Of a stretch of 5,208 nucleotides of DNA, positions 1-5,208 are shown in pieces (position 1 is the stretch's first letter; the number at the start of each line of letters is the position of its first letter). Source of the stretch: an uncultured Eubacteriales bacterium (lineage in GTDB: Bacteria > Bacillota > Clostridia > Oscillospirales > Acutalibacteraceae). A program made the translations under genes and the position numbers. The stretch covers positions 1-5,208 of the forward strand of contig ONRO01000320.1 in the NCBI GenBank assembly GCA_900320235.1, given 5' to 3'. The notes below the pieces were generated by a model. The model saw only the letters and a program-made list of their open reading frames with translations. It made no database searches and was not told where the DNA came from.

Positions 1-40
1 ACATGTTTTTCTGATAAGAAACAAGGCTGTAAGTACGCTT

Positions 41-69
41 GTGACATTTTTTCATCTGTATTGAATAAT
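41..69 (+). promoter_or_regulatory. Candidate sigma-A promoter for the dockerin gene
   Basis: A -35-like GTGACA (41-46, five of six consensus bases) and a -10-like AATAAT (64-69, five of six) are separated by 17 nt, upstream of the dockerin-protein gene. Transcription would start near 76 and give a leader of about 80 nt. A second, weaker pair lies just downstream: TTGAAT (61-66) and TAAAAT (84-89), also with a 17-nt spacer. The region is AT-rich, so such matches arise easily; either pair, or neither, may be used. Confidence 0.4.
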
Positions 70-155
70 GGTATTTTTTGTTGTAAAATAGAATAAATTT
101 ATTTCTATGAATCGAGGAAACACTGTTATATTATTTTTAACGGATAGTGATAATT

Positions 156-1565
156 ATGATAAGAAAAAATACTATCAGGCATATTTCACTTACCATGATC
201 ATCTGTTCTGTCCTGATAAGCTTATCCTTCATCTTTTGCTCAGCTGCAGGCAGTTCAACTCAATACTATTCAAGCTCAGACGGTCATTTCTTCTCAGTCA
301 ACTGTGACAGCAGAGCTTACAGTATTGTTTCTATCGGAAGTGATATGAAGGAAAAAATCATTGCATCTGAGACTGCTGTTCCTGACAGGATCATCTGCAC
401 ACCTGAGATGCTTCTTATAAGCTCATCAAACAGTTATACATATAATATCATCGTCTATAATCTCAATACATGGTCTGAAACCTGTGTAATGCTTCAGCGT
501 CATGAAATCAACACCTCATCACTGTGTGCTGACAGATTCTGCAACATATATGCGCTTTCTCCGGGAGCCGGAAACAAAATCCTGAAATTCAACAAAAAAG
601 GCAGGCTTATCAGAGAAATACCTCTTACAGATACTGTACACAGTCTTTTTTCAGATCCTGACGGAACAAACATCTATGCCATAACCTCCAGAGGAGTATT
701 CGACACAGAAAACGGTACTTATCTGAATTCCGTTCTTCCATCAGGAAATATTCACTTTACCGGTGGTTATTATTCCGATGATACCGGAAATATTTACAGC
801 TTTGACCGTCAATCAGGATTCCGGCTTTTTCTCAGCAGCGGATACAGCAAAATATGCTATGCAAACAACGGATTCTATGCGGCAGACAAAAACAGGATTC
901 TTTTCCTTTCAGTCACCGGAGAGCTTTTATCTTACACGGACACGGAAATGAATATTGAAAAGATCATATCAAGTGCAAATAATGTTGCATTTGTAAGCTC
1001 AGGAAAACTGTTTTTTCTTGATAAAAGCAGTATGGTAAGTCCGGACAGCATACCAGATCCTGAAGAAGAGTCTTCTGTTTCTGAGGAAAGCATCTCTCAC
1101 ACAACTAATGCAGACCCATCAGTAACATCACGTCCATCTGCCGGAAAGAAAACTGATTCCTCAAAGATACCTGATTACCGGATTTCTTCAGCAACGCTTG
1201 ATATCAGAAACGGTGTCATAACCGGCATTGTTCCGGGAAGCACATTTGCAAAGATCAAACAGCTTATCAGCTATGGTGACAACGAAGTTACTGCTATCGA
1301 TAAAAACGGCAATGAAAAAAGATCCGGTGTTTTAGGAACCGGAGCAAAGCTTGTTTTCAGAGGCGGCGGAAACATCAGATCATTTACGCTTGTCGTCAAG
1401 GGTGATATTACCGGAGAAGGCAATGTAAATTCAAAGGATTACAATGCTTTGGCTGATTACCTTCTCAGCTCTGACAGTCCTGACAGCATACATACTATGG
1501 CGGCAGATATTAATGGTGACGGCAAAGTCGTACTTTCAGATTTTTATTCAATTTATTCAGTATAA
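156..1565 (+). CDS. Secreted dockerin-containing protein with beta-propeller-like repeats
   Basis: Predicted exported component of a cellulosome-type complex, 469 aa. Residues 1-31 form a signal peptide: basic start (MIRKNTIRH), hydrophobic core, then CSAAG; no lipobox is evident. Residues about 35-290 contain blade-like repeats of roughly 36-42 aa, each with an IYA/IYS/FYA/FLS strand followed by a second beta segment, which suggests a beta-propeller of about seven blades (inference). A Ser/Glu/Pro/Thr-rich linker covers about 293-340. Residues 345-415 resemble the small beta module (NGVITGI.PGST...GTGAKLV) that often precedes dockerins in clostridia. The dockerin has two calcium loops: D417, T419, E421, N425, D428 and D451, N453, D455, D462. 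No catalytic domain is recognised. The start chosen is ATG at 156, with weak GGATAG (142-147) 8 nt upstream; GTG at 147 is the alternative and would add three residues. A hairpin follows the stop directly. The exact role is unknown: it may bind substrate or act as a structural subunit. Confidence 0.85.
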   Translation: MIRKNTIRHISLTMIICSVLISLSFIFCSAAGSSTQYYSSSDGHFFSVNCDSRAYSIVSIGSDMKEKIIASETAVPDRIICTPEMLLISSSNSYTYNIIVYNLNTWSETCVMLQRHEINTSSLCADRFCNIYALSPGAGNKILKFNKKGRLIREIPLTDTVHSLFSDPDGTNIYAITSRGVFDTENGTYLNSVLPSGNIHFTGGYYSDDTGNIYSFDRQSGFRLFLSSGYSKICYANNGFYAADKNRILFLSVTGELLSYTDTEMNIEKIISSANNVAFVSSGKLFFLDKSSMVSPDSIPDPEEESSVSEESISHTTNADPSVTSRPSAGKKTDSSKIPDYRISSATLDIRNGVITGIVPGSTFAKIKQLISYGDNEVTAIDKNGNEKRSGVLGTGAKLVFRGGGNIRSFTLVVKGDITGEGNVNSKDYNALADYLLSSDSPDSIHTMAADINGDGKVVLSDFYSIYSV

Positions 1566-1601
1566 AAACCGCTTTCCCGGAAAAAAACGGGAAAGCGGTT
1601 T
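1566..1601. terminator. Bidirectional intrinsic terminator between converging genes
   Basis: Left arm 1566-1579 and right arm 1588-1601 pair perfectly over 14 bp (AAACCGCTTTCCCG) around an 8-nt loop, GAAAAAAA. On the minus strand the stem runs into TTTTTATA, a fair U-tract that can end the pncA-pncB transcript. On the plus strand the stem ends in TTT and continues CTGATTCT, a weaker tract, but the stem lies directly after the dockerin gene's TAA. It most likely serves both genes, better on the minus strand. Confidence 0.85.
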
Positions 1602-1667
1602 CTGATTCTGCAAATTCTTACTAACAAAGATAATCACATAAAGCTGATTCTGTGGTCAGATATTCTG

Positions 1668-2861
1668 TTATTTTTCTCTTTCAAGTCTGAATTCAACAGA
1701 GCGTCTGAGGTATTCAAGATATGATTCATCCCTGCACATTGCCTTTCCGGGAGCATCAGAAAGCTTTGCAACCGGGCGGCCGTTTACATACTGAAGCTTA
1801 ATAACAATATTAAGTGCTTCTTCGCAGGTATCGTTTGAACAGAAGGTTCCTATTCCGAAGCTCACCTTTGCTTTTTCGCTGAAATAATCATAAAGTGCCT
1901 GTGCACGGTCAAAATCAAGGCTGTCACTGAAAAGTAGCAGCTTTGTTTTCGGATCAACGCCGTATTTCTTATAGTGAGCTATTATTTTTTCTCCCCATTC
2001 ATACGGATCGGCACTGTCATGACGGACTCCTGTATAGTTATTTACCATTGAACGGTTGAAATCCCTCAGGAAGAGATCTGTTGTAACTGTATCAGTCAGA
2101 GCTGTACCGTTATCTCCCTGATATTCGTCATACCAATCCTTCATTGCATAATAGTTTGTATATGCAAGCGGGATTTTGTCAATTCCCTGATACATCTGAA
2201 CATATTCATGCGCATATGTTCCGATAGGAGTAAGATTATACTTTTTCGCAAAATATACATTTGATGTTCCGACGCACCTGTCCGTTTCCTGTGCAAGACG
2301 TCTTATCACGACCTCTTCCCACTCTCTTGAAAGTCTTCTTCTGCATCCGAATTCCGCAAAGCTGAATGTATATGTTCCGTCAGAAAACATCCGTATCTTT
2401 TCATCAAGCTTTTTTTCTGCTGATCTTCTGAGAGTATCATAATCATAGTTCATACGGAAATATACCTCATTCACTATCTCAAGAAGATATATTTCAAACT
2501 GCATTGCAGAAAACAGCGGTCCGTCAACAACAATTTCAAGCACACCATTATCATCAAGTCTTATATCAACATAATCTCTGATCGGGTGCCACAGACGAAG
2601 GAATTCTACATAGTCATTCTTGATAAAACGTATGGAGCGAAGATAATCGAGCTCATCATCTGTAAAGCTCAAAGTACACAGATGATCTGTCTGAGCCTTG
2701 ATCTCATCGACCATTTCTTTTGTAAATACTACATCCTTGTTGCGGCATTTGAAATAATACTGTCCGCAGAGATCAGTATGCTTATGAAAGATGACCTGAT
2801 CCATATTGAATTTATAAAGATCAGTATCAAGCAGCGATATTACGATCGGTTCAAGCTTCAT
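1668..2861 (-). CDS. pncB: Nicotinate phosphoribosyltransferase
   Basis: Makes nicotinate mononucleotide from nicotinate and PRPP with ATP hydrolysis, the entry step of Preiss-Handler NAD salvage in the cytoplasm. The 397-aa product matches the length (about 400 aa) and motif order of the enterobacterial PncB type: LLDTDLYK (10-17), EFGCRRRLS (170-178), GTSN (198-201), GTYAHEY with the conserved phosphorylated histidine at H218, RHDSADPYEWGEK (from 280), FSDSLD (311-316), FGIGT (335-339) and KLSDAPGK (366-373). The full set of motifs suggests an active enzyme. Start chosen: ATG at 2861, 8 nt after AAAGGA. A TTG at 2882 and an ATG at 2867 are in frame, but the first lacks a usable Shine-Dalgarno site and the second lies too close to it. 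The nicotinamidase stop is 13 nt upstream, so the two genes are almost certainly co-transcribed; the ribosome site lies in that gap. The hairpin at 1566-1601 ends the operon. Confidence 0.95.
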   Translation of the reverse strand: MKLEPIVISLLDTDLYKFNMDQVIFHKHTDLCGQYYFKCRNKDVVFTKEMVDEIKAQTDHLCTLSFTDDELDYLRSIRFIKNDYVEFLRLWHPIRDYVDIRLDDNGVLEIVVDGPLFSAMQFEIYLLEIVNEVYFRMNYDYDTLRRSAEKKLDEKIRMFSDGTYTFSFAEFGCRRRLSREWEEVVIRRLAQETDRCVGTSNVYFAKKYNLTPIGTYAHEYVQMYQGIDKIPLAYTNYYAMKDWYDEYQGDNGTALTDTVTTDLFLRDFNRSMVNNYTGVRHDSADPYEWGEKIIAHYKKYGVDPKTKLLLFSDSLDFDRAQALYDYFSEKAKVSFGIGTFCSNDTCEEALNIVIKLQYVNGRPVAKLSDAPGKAMCRDESYLEYLRRSVEFRLEREK

Positions 2862-2869
2862 TTCCATCT

Positions 2870-2875
2870 TCCTTT
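2870..2875 (-). promoter_or_regulatory. Ribosome binding site deciding the pncB start
   Basis: AAAGGA on the minus strand sits 8 nt before ATG at 2861 and overlaps the last base of the upstream nicotinamidase stop codon. It favours 2861 over the in-frame TTG at 2882 (which would overlap the upstream gene by 8 nt) and over ATG at 2867, and it is compatible with translational coupling. Confidence 0.7.
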
Positions 2876-3399
2876 CATTCAATATTTATCTGGCAGCTTT
2901 TCATAGTAGCAAGAGCTGCCTCGTGCAGCTGCGGCGTAACTCCGGCACAGCAGGACGAACAGACAGATATCTCAGTTTCAGGAAAATTCGCTTTCAGAAT
3001 AAGAGCATTGCTGACAACACAGATATCTGTACAAAGACCGATAAGTTCCACTGAAAAATCCTCGCCGTCTGCCGCCTTCCTTATGATCTCAGGAAGCTCC
3101 ACAGAACCGAAGGTAAGTTTTTCGACACTTACATAATCTTTTTCAGACAGGGCTTTTTCAATACTGCTGTCAAGCTTCCAACCGTCTGTACCCCTGATAC
3201 AATGAGGTACAGGCAGCTTTTTTCCCTCTGCACTCTGAAGATAGTTTTCATCATGTGTATCATATGTCACAAAAATATTTCCGTCAAAGCTTCTTATCTT
3301 CTCAGCTGCTGCAGGTACAATAAGCTGTGCCTGTTTTGAACCGAGAGAACCGTCAACAAAGTCCTTCTGCATGTCTACAACAACCAGCATTTTTTTCAT
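2875..3399 (-). CDS. pncA: Nicotinamidase (isochorismatase-like cysteine hydrolase)
   Basis: Predicted to deamidate nicotinamide to nicotinate plus ammonia, feeding the phosphoribosyltransferase encoded 13 nt downstream. The 174-aa product has the isochorismatase-fold plan: VVVDMQKDF with catalytic D9, K94 in VEKLTFGS, and nucleophile C127 in GLCTDICVVSNAL. Metal ligands typical of nicotinamidases also appear: D47 and H49 in YDTHDENY, and H66 in PHCIRGTDGWKL. These metal ligands and the pncB neighbour separate it from isochorismatases and other cysteine hydrolases of the same fold. It is slightly shorter than many PncA proteins. Start chosen: ATG at 3399, with GGAG 9 nt upstream; ATG at 3408 directly abuts that GGAG and is unlikely. 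ATG at 3390 is also in frame. The C-terminal third is rich in cysteine (SVCSSCC and a later C). No clear promoter lies between this gene and the terminator at 3446-3476, so its transcription start is uncertain. Confidence 0.88.
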   Translation of the reverse strand: MKKMLVVVDMQKDFVDGSLGSKQAQLIVPAAAEKIRSFDGNIFVTYDTHDENYLQSAEGKKLPVPHCIRGTDGWKLDSSIEKALSEKDYVSVEKLTFGSVELPEIIRKAADGEDFSVELIGLCTDICVVSNALILKANFPETEISVCSSCCAGVTPQLHEAALATMKSCQINIE

Positions 3400-3408
3400 T
3401 CTTTTCAT

Positions 3409-3412
3409 CTCC
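3409..3412 (-). promoter_or_regulatory. Ribosome binding site deciding the pncA start
   Basis: GGAG on the minus strand lies 9 nt before ATG at 3399 and 0 nt before ATG at 3408. The spacing supports the inner start, which gives a product beginning MKKMLVVVDMQ. Confidence 0.6.
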
Positions 3413-3445
3413 GTTTTTAATATTTTTTCTGATATATGCTAAAAC

Positions 3446-3476
3446 ACGGCAGAAACCGGAAACGGATTTCTGCCGT
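3446..3476 (-). terminator. Intrinsic terminator of the cpsC-cpsD operon
   Basis: ACGGCAGAAA (3446-3455) pairs perfectly with TTTCTGCCGT (3467-3476). An inner CCG/CGG pair closes a GAAA loop, with one bulged A at 3466. On the minus strand the stem is followed by GTTTTAG, a short U-tract. It lies 12 nt after the kinase stop and upstream of the nicotinamidase gene, so it separates the two minus-strand operons, perhaps incompletely. Confidence 0.8.
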
Positions 3477-3488
3477 ATCATTTTTTTA

Positions 3489-4271
3489 TCATTCTTCAAT
3501 CGAATGTCTTGCTCTTCTGCTCTTAGGCTGAGATCCTTTTTCATCCCTGTCACTTGAATAGTATTCATAATAATAGTAGTTGGAATATTTGGAATATGAA
3601 CTTGCCTGTTTTGCATTATAGGTACTGTAAATTGCTCCAAGAATCTTTACACCGCCGGCCTCAAGATTCTTCTTTGCCTGAACAACAACATTCTTATCTG
3701 TAAAGTTATGCTTGATTACGAATACTGCGCCATCCATGTATTTTCCGAGTGCAACAGCGTCTGTTACAAGGAATACAGGAGGTGTATCATAGATTACATA
3801 ATCAAATTTGGTTTCAAGTTCTTCAACGAGAGCCTTCATATTAGGGCTTGAGAGAAGCTCTGACGGGTTCGGCGGGATCGAACCTGCGAGGAGAATACTC
3901 ATTTTTGTTCCGCTTACCTTATGGAGCACGCTGCCGATATCAACCTGACCCTTAAGCACATTGGTAAGTCCGTAAGAGTTTCTCTTTGAATCAATGTAAC
4001 GGTGGATAGCCGGCTTTCGGAGGTCACATTCTACAAGGCATACGCTTTTATTGTAACCTGAAAGTGTAAGTGCAAGGTTTATAGATATATTCGTCTTACC
4101 CTCATTTGCAAGAGTTGAGGTGATCATAATATTCTTACATTTCTGTGTTGCACTAAGGAATTCAATATTTGTGCAAAGCATTTTATATGCTTCAACATAA
4201 TTGAACGGTGCATTCGGGTCTGCAATACTGCACAAGCTTTTTACAACAGGTTTGTTCTTACGTTTAAACAT
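3489..4271 (-). CDS. cpsD: BY-type tyrosine-protein kinase (CpsD/CapB family)
   Basis: Cytoplasmic autophosphorylating tyrosine kinase of the split Gram-positive type, thought to control exopolysaccharide or capsule synthesis with its membrane partner. The 260-aa product has an N-terminal EAYKMLCTNIEF segment (27-38), a Walker A region STLANEGKT (52-60), Walker A' LVECDLRKP (79-87), Walker B YVIYDTPP (158-165), and a C-terminal tyrosine cluster with eight tyrosines in 226-238, the usual autophosphorylation tail. The tail ends in a basic, acidic-tipped stretch (PKSRRARHSIEE). Departures from the usual family motifs are E81 where Asp is normal in Walker A', and K30 and C33 in place of the two arginines of the EX2RX2R oligomerisation motif. 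The start ATG at 4271 has AAGGAG 10 nt upstream, and it overlaps the upstream gene's stop by 8 nt (ATGTTTAA), which implies translational coupling. A hairpin follows the stop. A MinD/ParA ATPase is unlikely given the tyrosine tail and partner gene. Confidence 0.93.
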   Translation of the reverse strand: MFKRKNKPVVKSLCSIADPNAPFNYVEAYKMLCTNIEFLSATQKCKNIMITSTLANEGKTNISINLALTLSGYNKSVCLVECDLRKPAIHRYIDSKRNSYGLTNVLKGQVDIGSVLHKVSGTKMSILLAGSIPPNPSELLSSPNMKALVEELETKFDYVIYDTPPVFLVTDAVALGKYMDGAVFVIKHNFTDKNVVVQAKKNLEAGGVKILGAIYSTYNAKQASSYSKYSNYYYYEYYSSDRDEKGSQPKSRRARHSIEE

Positions 4272-4983
4272 TCTTATTAAACTCCTTTGTCTCCACGGCA
4301 GGTATTATTCCGAGCAGCGGTATATTTAATGTATCAGTCACGTCTTCTTCTGTTTTGAAGGTGTTGTTTGTGAATTCCTTTACAAAGATAATGACAAGTG
4401 CCAGAAGCAATCCGAATGCAGCACCCATTGCTGCATTTCTTCCTGATTTAGGACTGACAGGATTTTCGTTATTACTGATTTTTGCATCACCAAGCTCCTC
4501 AACAGAACCTGCTTCAACTCTGTCCTTGATTATTGGCGGTGCTATATCAACAATACTTGCAATAACTGTCTTTGCTACATTCTTGTCAGGATGAACCATT
4601 GATACGGTTATTACCTGAGTAGAATTTACGCTCGATACATTAACAGCACTTCTCAGCTCATCATATGACATACTGAGTTTTTCCCTGTCAATGACTTCCT
4701 GAAGTACTGTATCAGATTTAATGATGATCGCATACACATCAGCAAGGTTCTGAGCTGCAACGATTTCAGTATTATTGATTGTTCCCTCGCTGTCGGACAG
4801 GTTGTTTACTATTATAGTAGCGGTAGCCTCATACTTTTTCGGAAGAAAGAACTTTGAAAACAGATAGGTTCCCACACCGAACAAAATAGTAATAACTATA
4901 AGGAATGCCAGATTTCTCTTTAAAAGAAGCAATATCGCCCTGAGATCGATTTCCGTTTCCCGGACGTTTTCCTTTTCATCCAT
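4264..4983 (-). CDS. cpsC: Chain-length determinant / tyrosine kinase activator (CpsC/Wzz family)
   Basis: Membrane protein of the Wzz/CpsC type; family members set polysaccharide chain length and, through the cytoplasmic C-terminus, bind and activate the partner BY-kinase. The 239-aa product has a short charged N-terminus (DLRAILLLLKRN), a first membrane segment at about 25-43, an extracytoplasmic region of about 140 residues starting with KKYEATATIIV, a proline motif NPVSPKSG (174-181), and a second membrane segment at about 184-202. The tail is cytoplasmic, with EDVTDTLNIPLLGIIP near its end, as is common in this family. Start chosen: ATG at 4983 with AGGAG 8 nt upstream; an in-frame ATG at 5004 would add seven residues but has no ribosome site. 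It is the first gene after a strong promoter. The kinase gene overlaps its last 8 nt. Confidence 0.92.
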   Translation of the reverse strand: MDEKENVRETEIDLRAILLLLKRNLAFLIVITILFGVGTYLFSKFFLPKKYEATATIIVNNLSDSEGTINNTEIVAAQNLADVYAIIIKSDTVLQEVIDREKLSMSYDELRSAVNVSSVNSTQVITVSMVHPDKNVAKTVIASIVDIAPPIIKDRVEAGSVEELGDAKISNNENPVSPKSGRNAAMGAAFGLLLALVIIFVKEFTNNTFKTEEDVTDTLNIPLLGIIPAVETKEFNKNV

Positions 4984-4991
4984 TATCCCAA

Positions 4992-4996
4992 CTCCT
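4992..4996 (-). promoter_or_regulatory. Ribosome binding site deciding the cpsC start
   Basis: AGGAG on the minus strand sits 8 nt before ATG at 4983. It lies inside the longer reading frame that opens at 5004, so the shorter product is the better call. Confidence 0.75.
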
Positions 4997-5029
4997 ATTC
5001 GCATTTTAAATAATCAGAAAAACATGCAT

Positions 5030-5055
5030 AAAAAAATGATCAGTATAAATGATCA
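5030..5055 (-). promoter_or_regulatory. Leader hairpin with U-tract, possible attenuator
   Basis: On the minus strand, within the cps leader, TGATCA (5055-5050), a 7-nt loop and TGATCA (5042-5037) can form a 6-bp stem, and seven Ts follow directly (5036-5030). The layout is that of an intrinsic terminator, but the stem is short and AT-rich, so it would be weak. TGATCA is itself a palindrome, so the two copies could equally be a paired protein-binding site. Confidence 0.3.
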
Positions 5056-5075
5056 AAAAATCATATCCTGAAAAT

Positions 5076-5090
5076 ATCTGAAGATCAGAT
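5076..5090 (-). repeat. Small inverted repeat in the cps leader
   Basis: ATCTGA (5076-5081) and TCAGAT (5085-5090) flank three bases, forming a perfect 6-bp inverted repeat about 60 nt into the predicted leader RNA. It could fold as a tight hairpin or be an operator; no known regulator motif is recognised. Confidence 0.3.
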
Positions 5091-5153
5091 CCGCATAATG
5101 TCTTTATTTCTGAATTTTACTGATTATTGTATATACCTCAATTATTCCGATTT

Positions 5154-5182
5154 ATTATATCATTATTAAAGTGTCTTGTCAA
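5154..5182 (-). promoter_or_regulatory. Consensus sigma-A promoter of the cpsC-cpsD operon
   Basis: On the minus strand, TTGACA (5182-5177) and TATAAT (5159-5154) are both perfect consensus hexamers with a 17-nt spacer, and the spacer ends in TGA, an extended -10 (TGn). Transcription should start near 5147 and leave a leader of about 160 nt before the cpsC ATG. This is the clearest promoter in the window and suggests strong basal expression. Confidence 0.9.
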
Positions 5183-5208
5183 TATTTTAACTATACATAA
5201 AAAGAGCT

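Noticed and set aside
156..251. Lipoprotein signal in the dockerin protein, because a Cys follows the hydrophobic core (FIFCSAAG)
   Set aside because: The residues before the Cys (S-F-I-F) do not fit a lipobox; a standard signal peptidase I site near SAA is more likely.
107..307. A 66-codon plus-strand reading frame beginning with ATG at 107
   Set aside because: It has no ribosome site, overlaps the signal-peptide region of the dockerin gene in another frame, and its product is low-complexity Leu/Phe-rich sequence with no recognisable motif.
1602..1667. Repeated CTGATTCTG at 1602-1610 and 1644-1652
   Set aside because: Two 9-nt copies in a short AT-rich 3' region show no further structure and are easily explained by chance.
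2586..2906. A 106-codon plus-strand reading frame opposite the pncB start
   Set aside because: It is antisense to a strongly supported gene, has no ribosome site and shows no motif. The other antisense or out-of-frame stretches at 763-951, 3327-3557 and 4355-4594 were rejected for the same reasons.
3353..3640. A 95-codon minus-strand reading frame spanning the kinase end, the terminator and the nicotinamidase start
   Set aside because: It runs through a terminator hairpin and overlaps two well-supported genes in another frame; its tail is a frame-shifted reading of the nicotinamidase start.
1..5208. Insertion sequences, CRISPR arrays, tRNA or rRNA genes
   Set aside because: No transposase-like frame, regularly spaced repeat, cloverleaf or rRNA sequence was recognised on either strand; nearly all of the window is occupied by five ordinary genes.

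Overview
The window is low to moderate in G+C and has short, AT-rich gaps, Shine-Dalgarno-driven starts and consensus sigma-A-type promoter elements. It looks like chromosomal DNA of a Gram-positive clostridial bacterium. A type I dockerin at the end of the first gene, together with the module in front of it, points to a Ruminococcus-like gut or rumen fibre degrader (Oscillospiraceae). The genus is an inference; no rRNA or other taxonomic marker is present.

Layout: (1) 156-1565, plus strand: a secreted protein with a signal peptide, a repetitive beta-propeller-like body, a Ser/Glu/Pro linker, a small beta module and a C-terminal dockerin. (2) 1566-1601: a perfect 14-bp hairpin that starts one codon boundary after that gene's stop and sits between converging genes; it can serve as a shared terminator. 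(3) 1668-3399, minus strand: a two-gene NAD salvage operon, nicotinamidase (pncA type) followed by nicotinate phosphoribosyltransferase (pncB). These two consecutive steps turn nicotinamide into nicotinate mononucleotide. (4) 3446-3476: terminator hairpin that closes the operon upstream. (5) 3489-4983, minus strand: a split bacterial tyrosine kinase pair, the membrane activator/polymerase co-regulator (CpsC/Wzz type) and the cytoplasmic BY-kinase (CpsD type), overlapping by 8 nt. (6) 4984-5208: the control region of the kinase operon, with a perfect TTGACA-17-TATAAT promoter and a leader of about 160 nt that contains two small inverted repeats.

How the genes fit together: the kinase pair normally controls chain length and export of capsule or exopolysaccharide, but no glycosyltransferase, flippase or phosphatase gene follows it here, and the terminator makes it look like a stand-alone two-gene unit. 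The dockerin protein would be exported and docked on a cohesin-bearing scaffoldin. The NAD salvage genes are housekeeping. I found no mobile element, CRISPR array, tRNA or rRNA. The least ordinary items are the non-catalytic-looking dockerin protein with its shortened dockerin end, and the isolated kinase pair with altered signature motifs.
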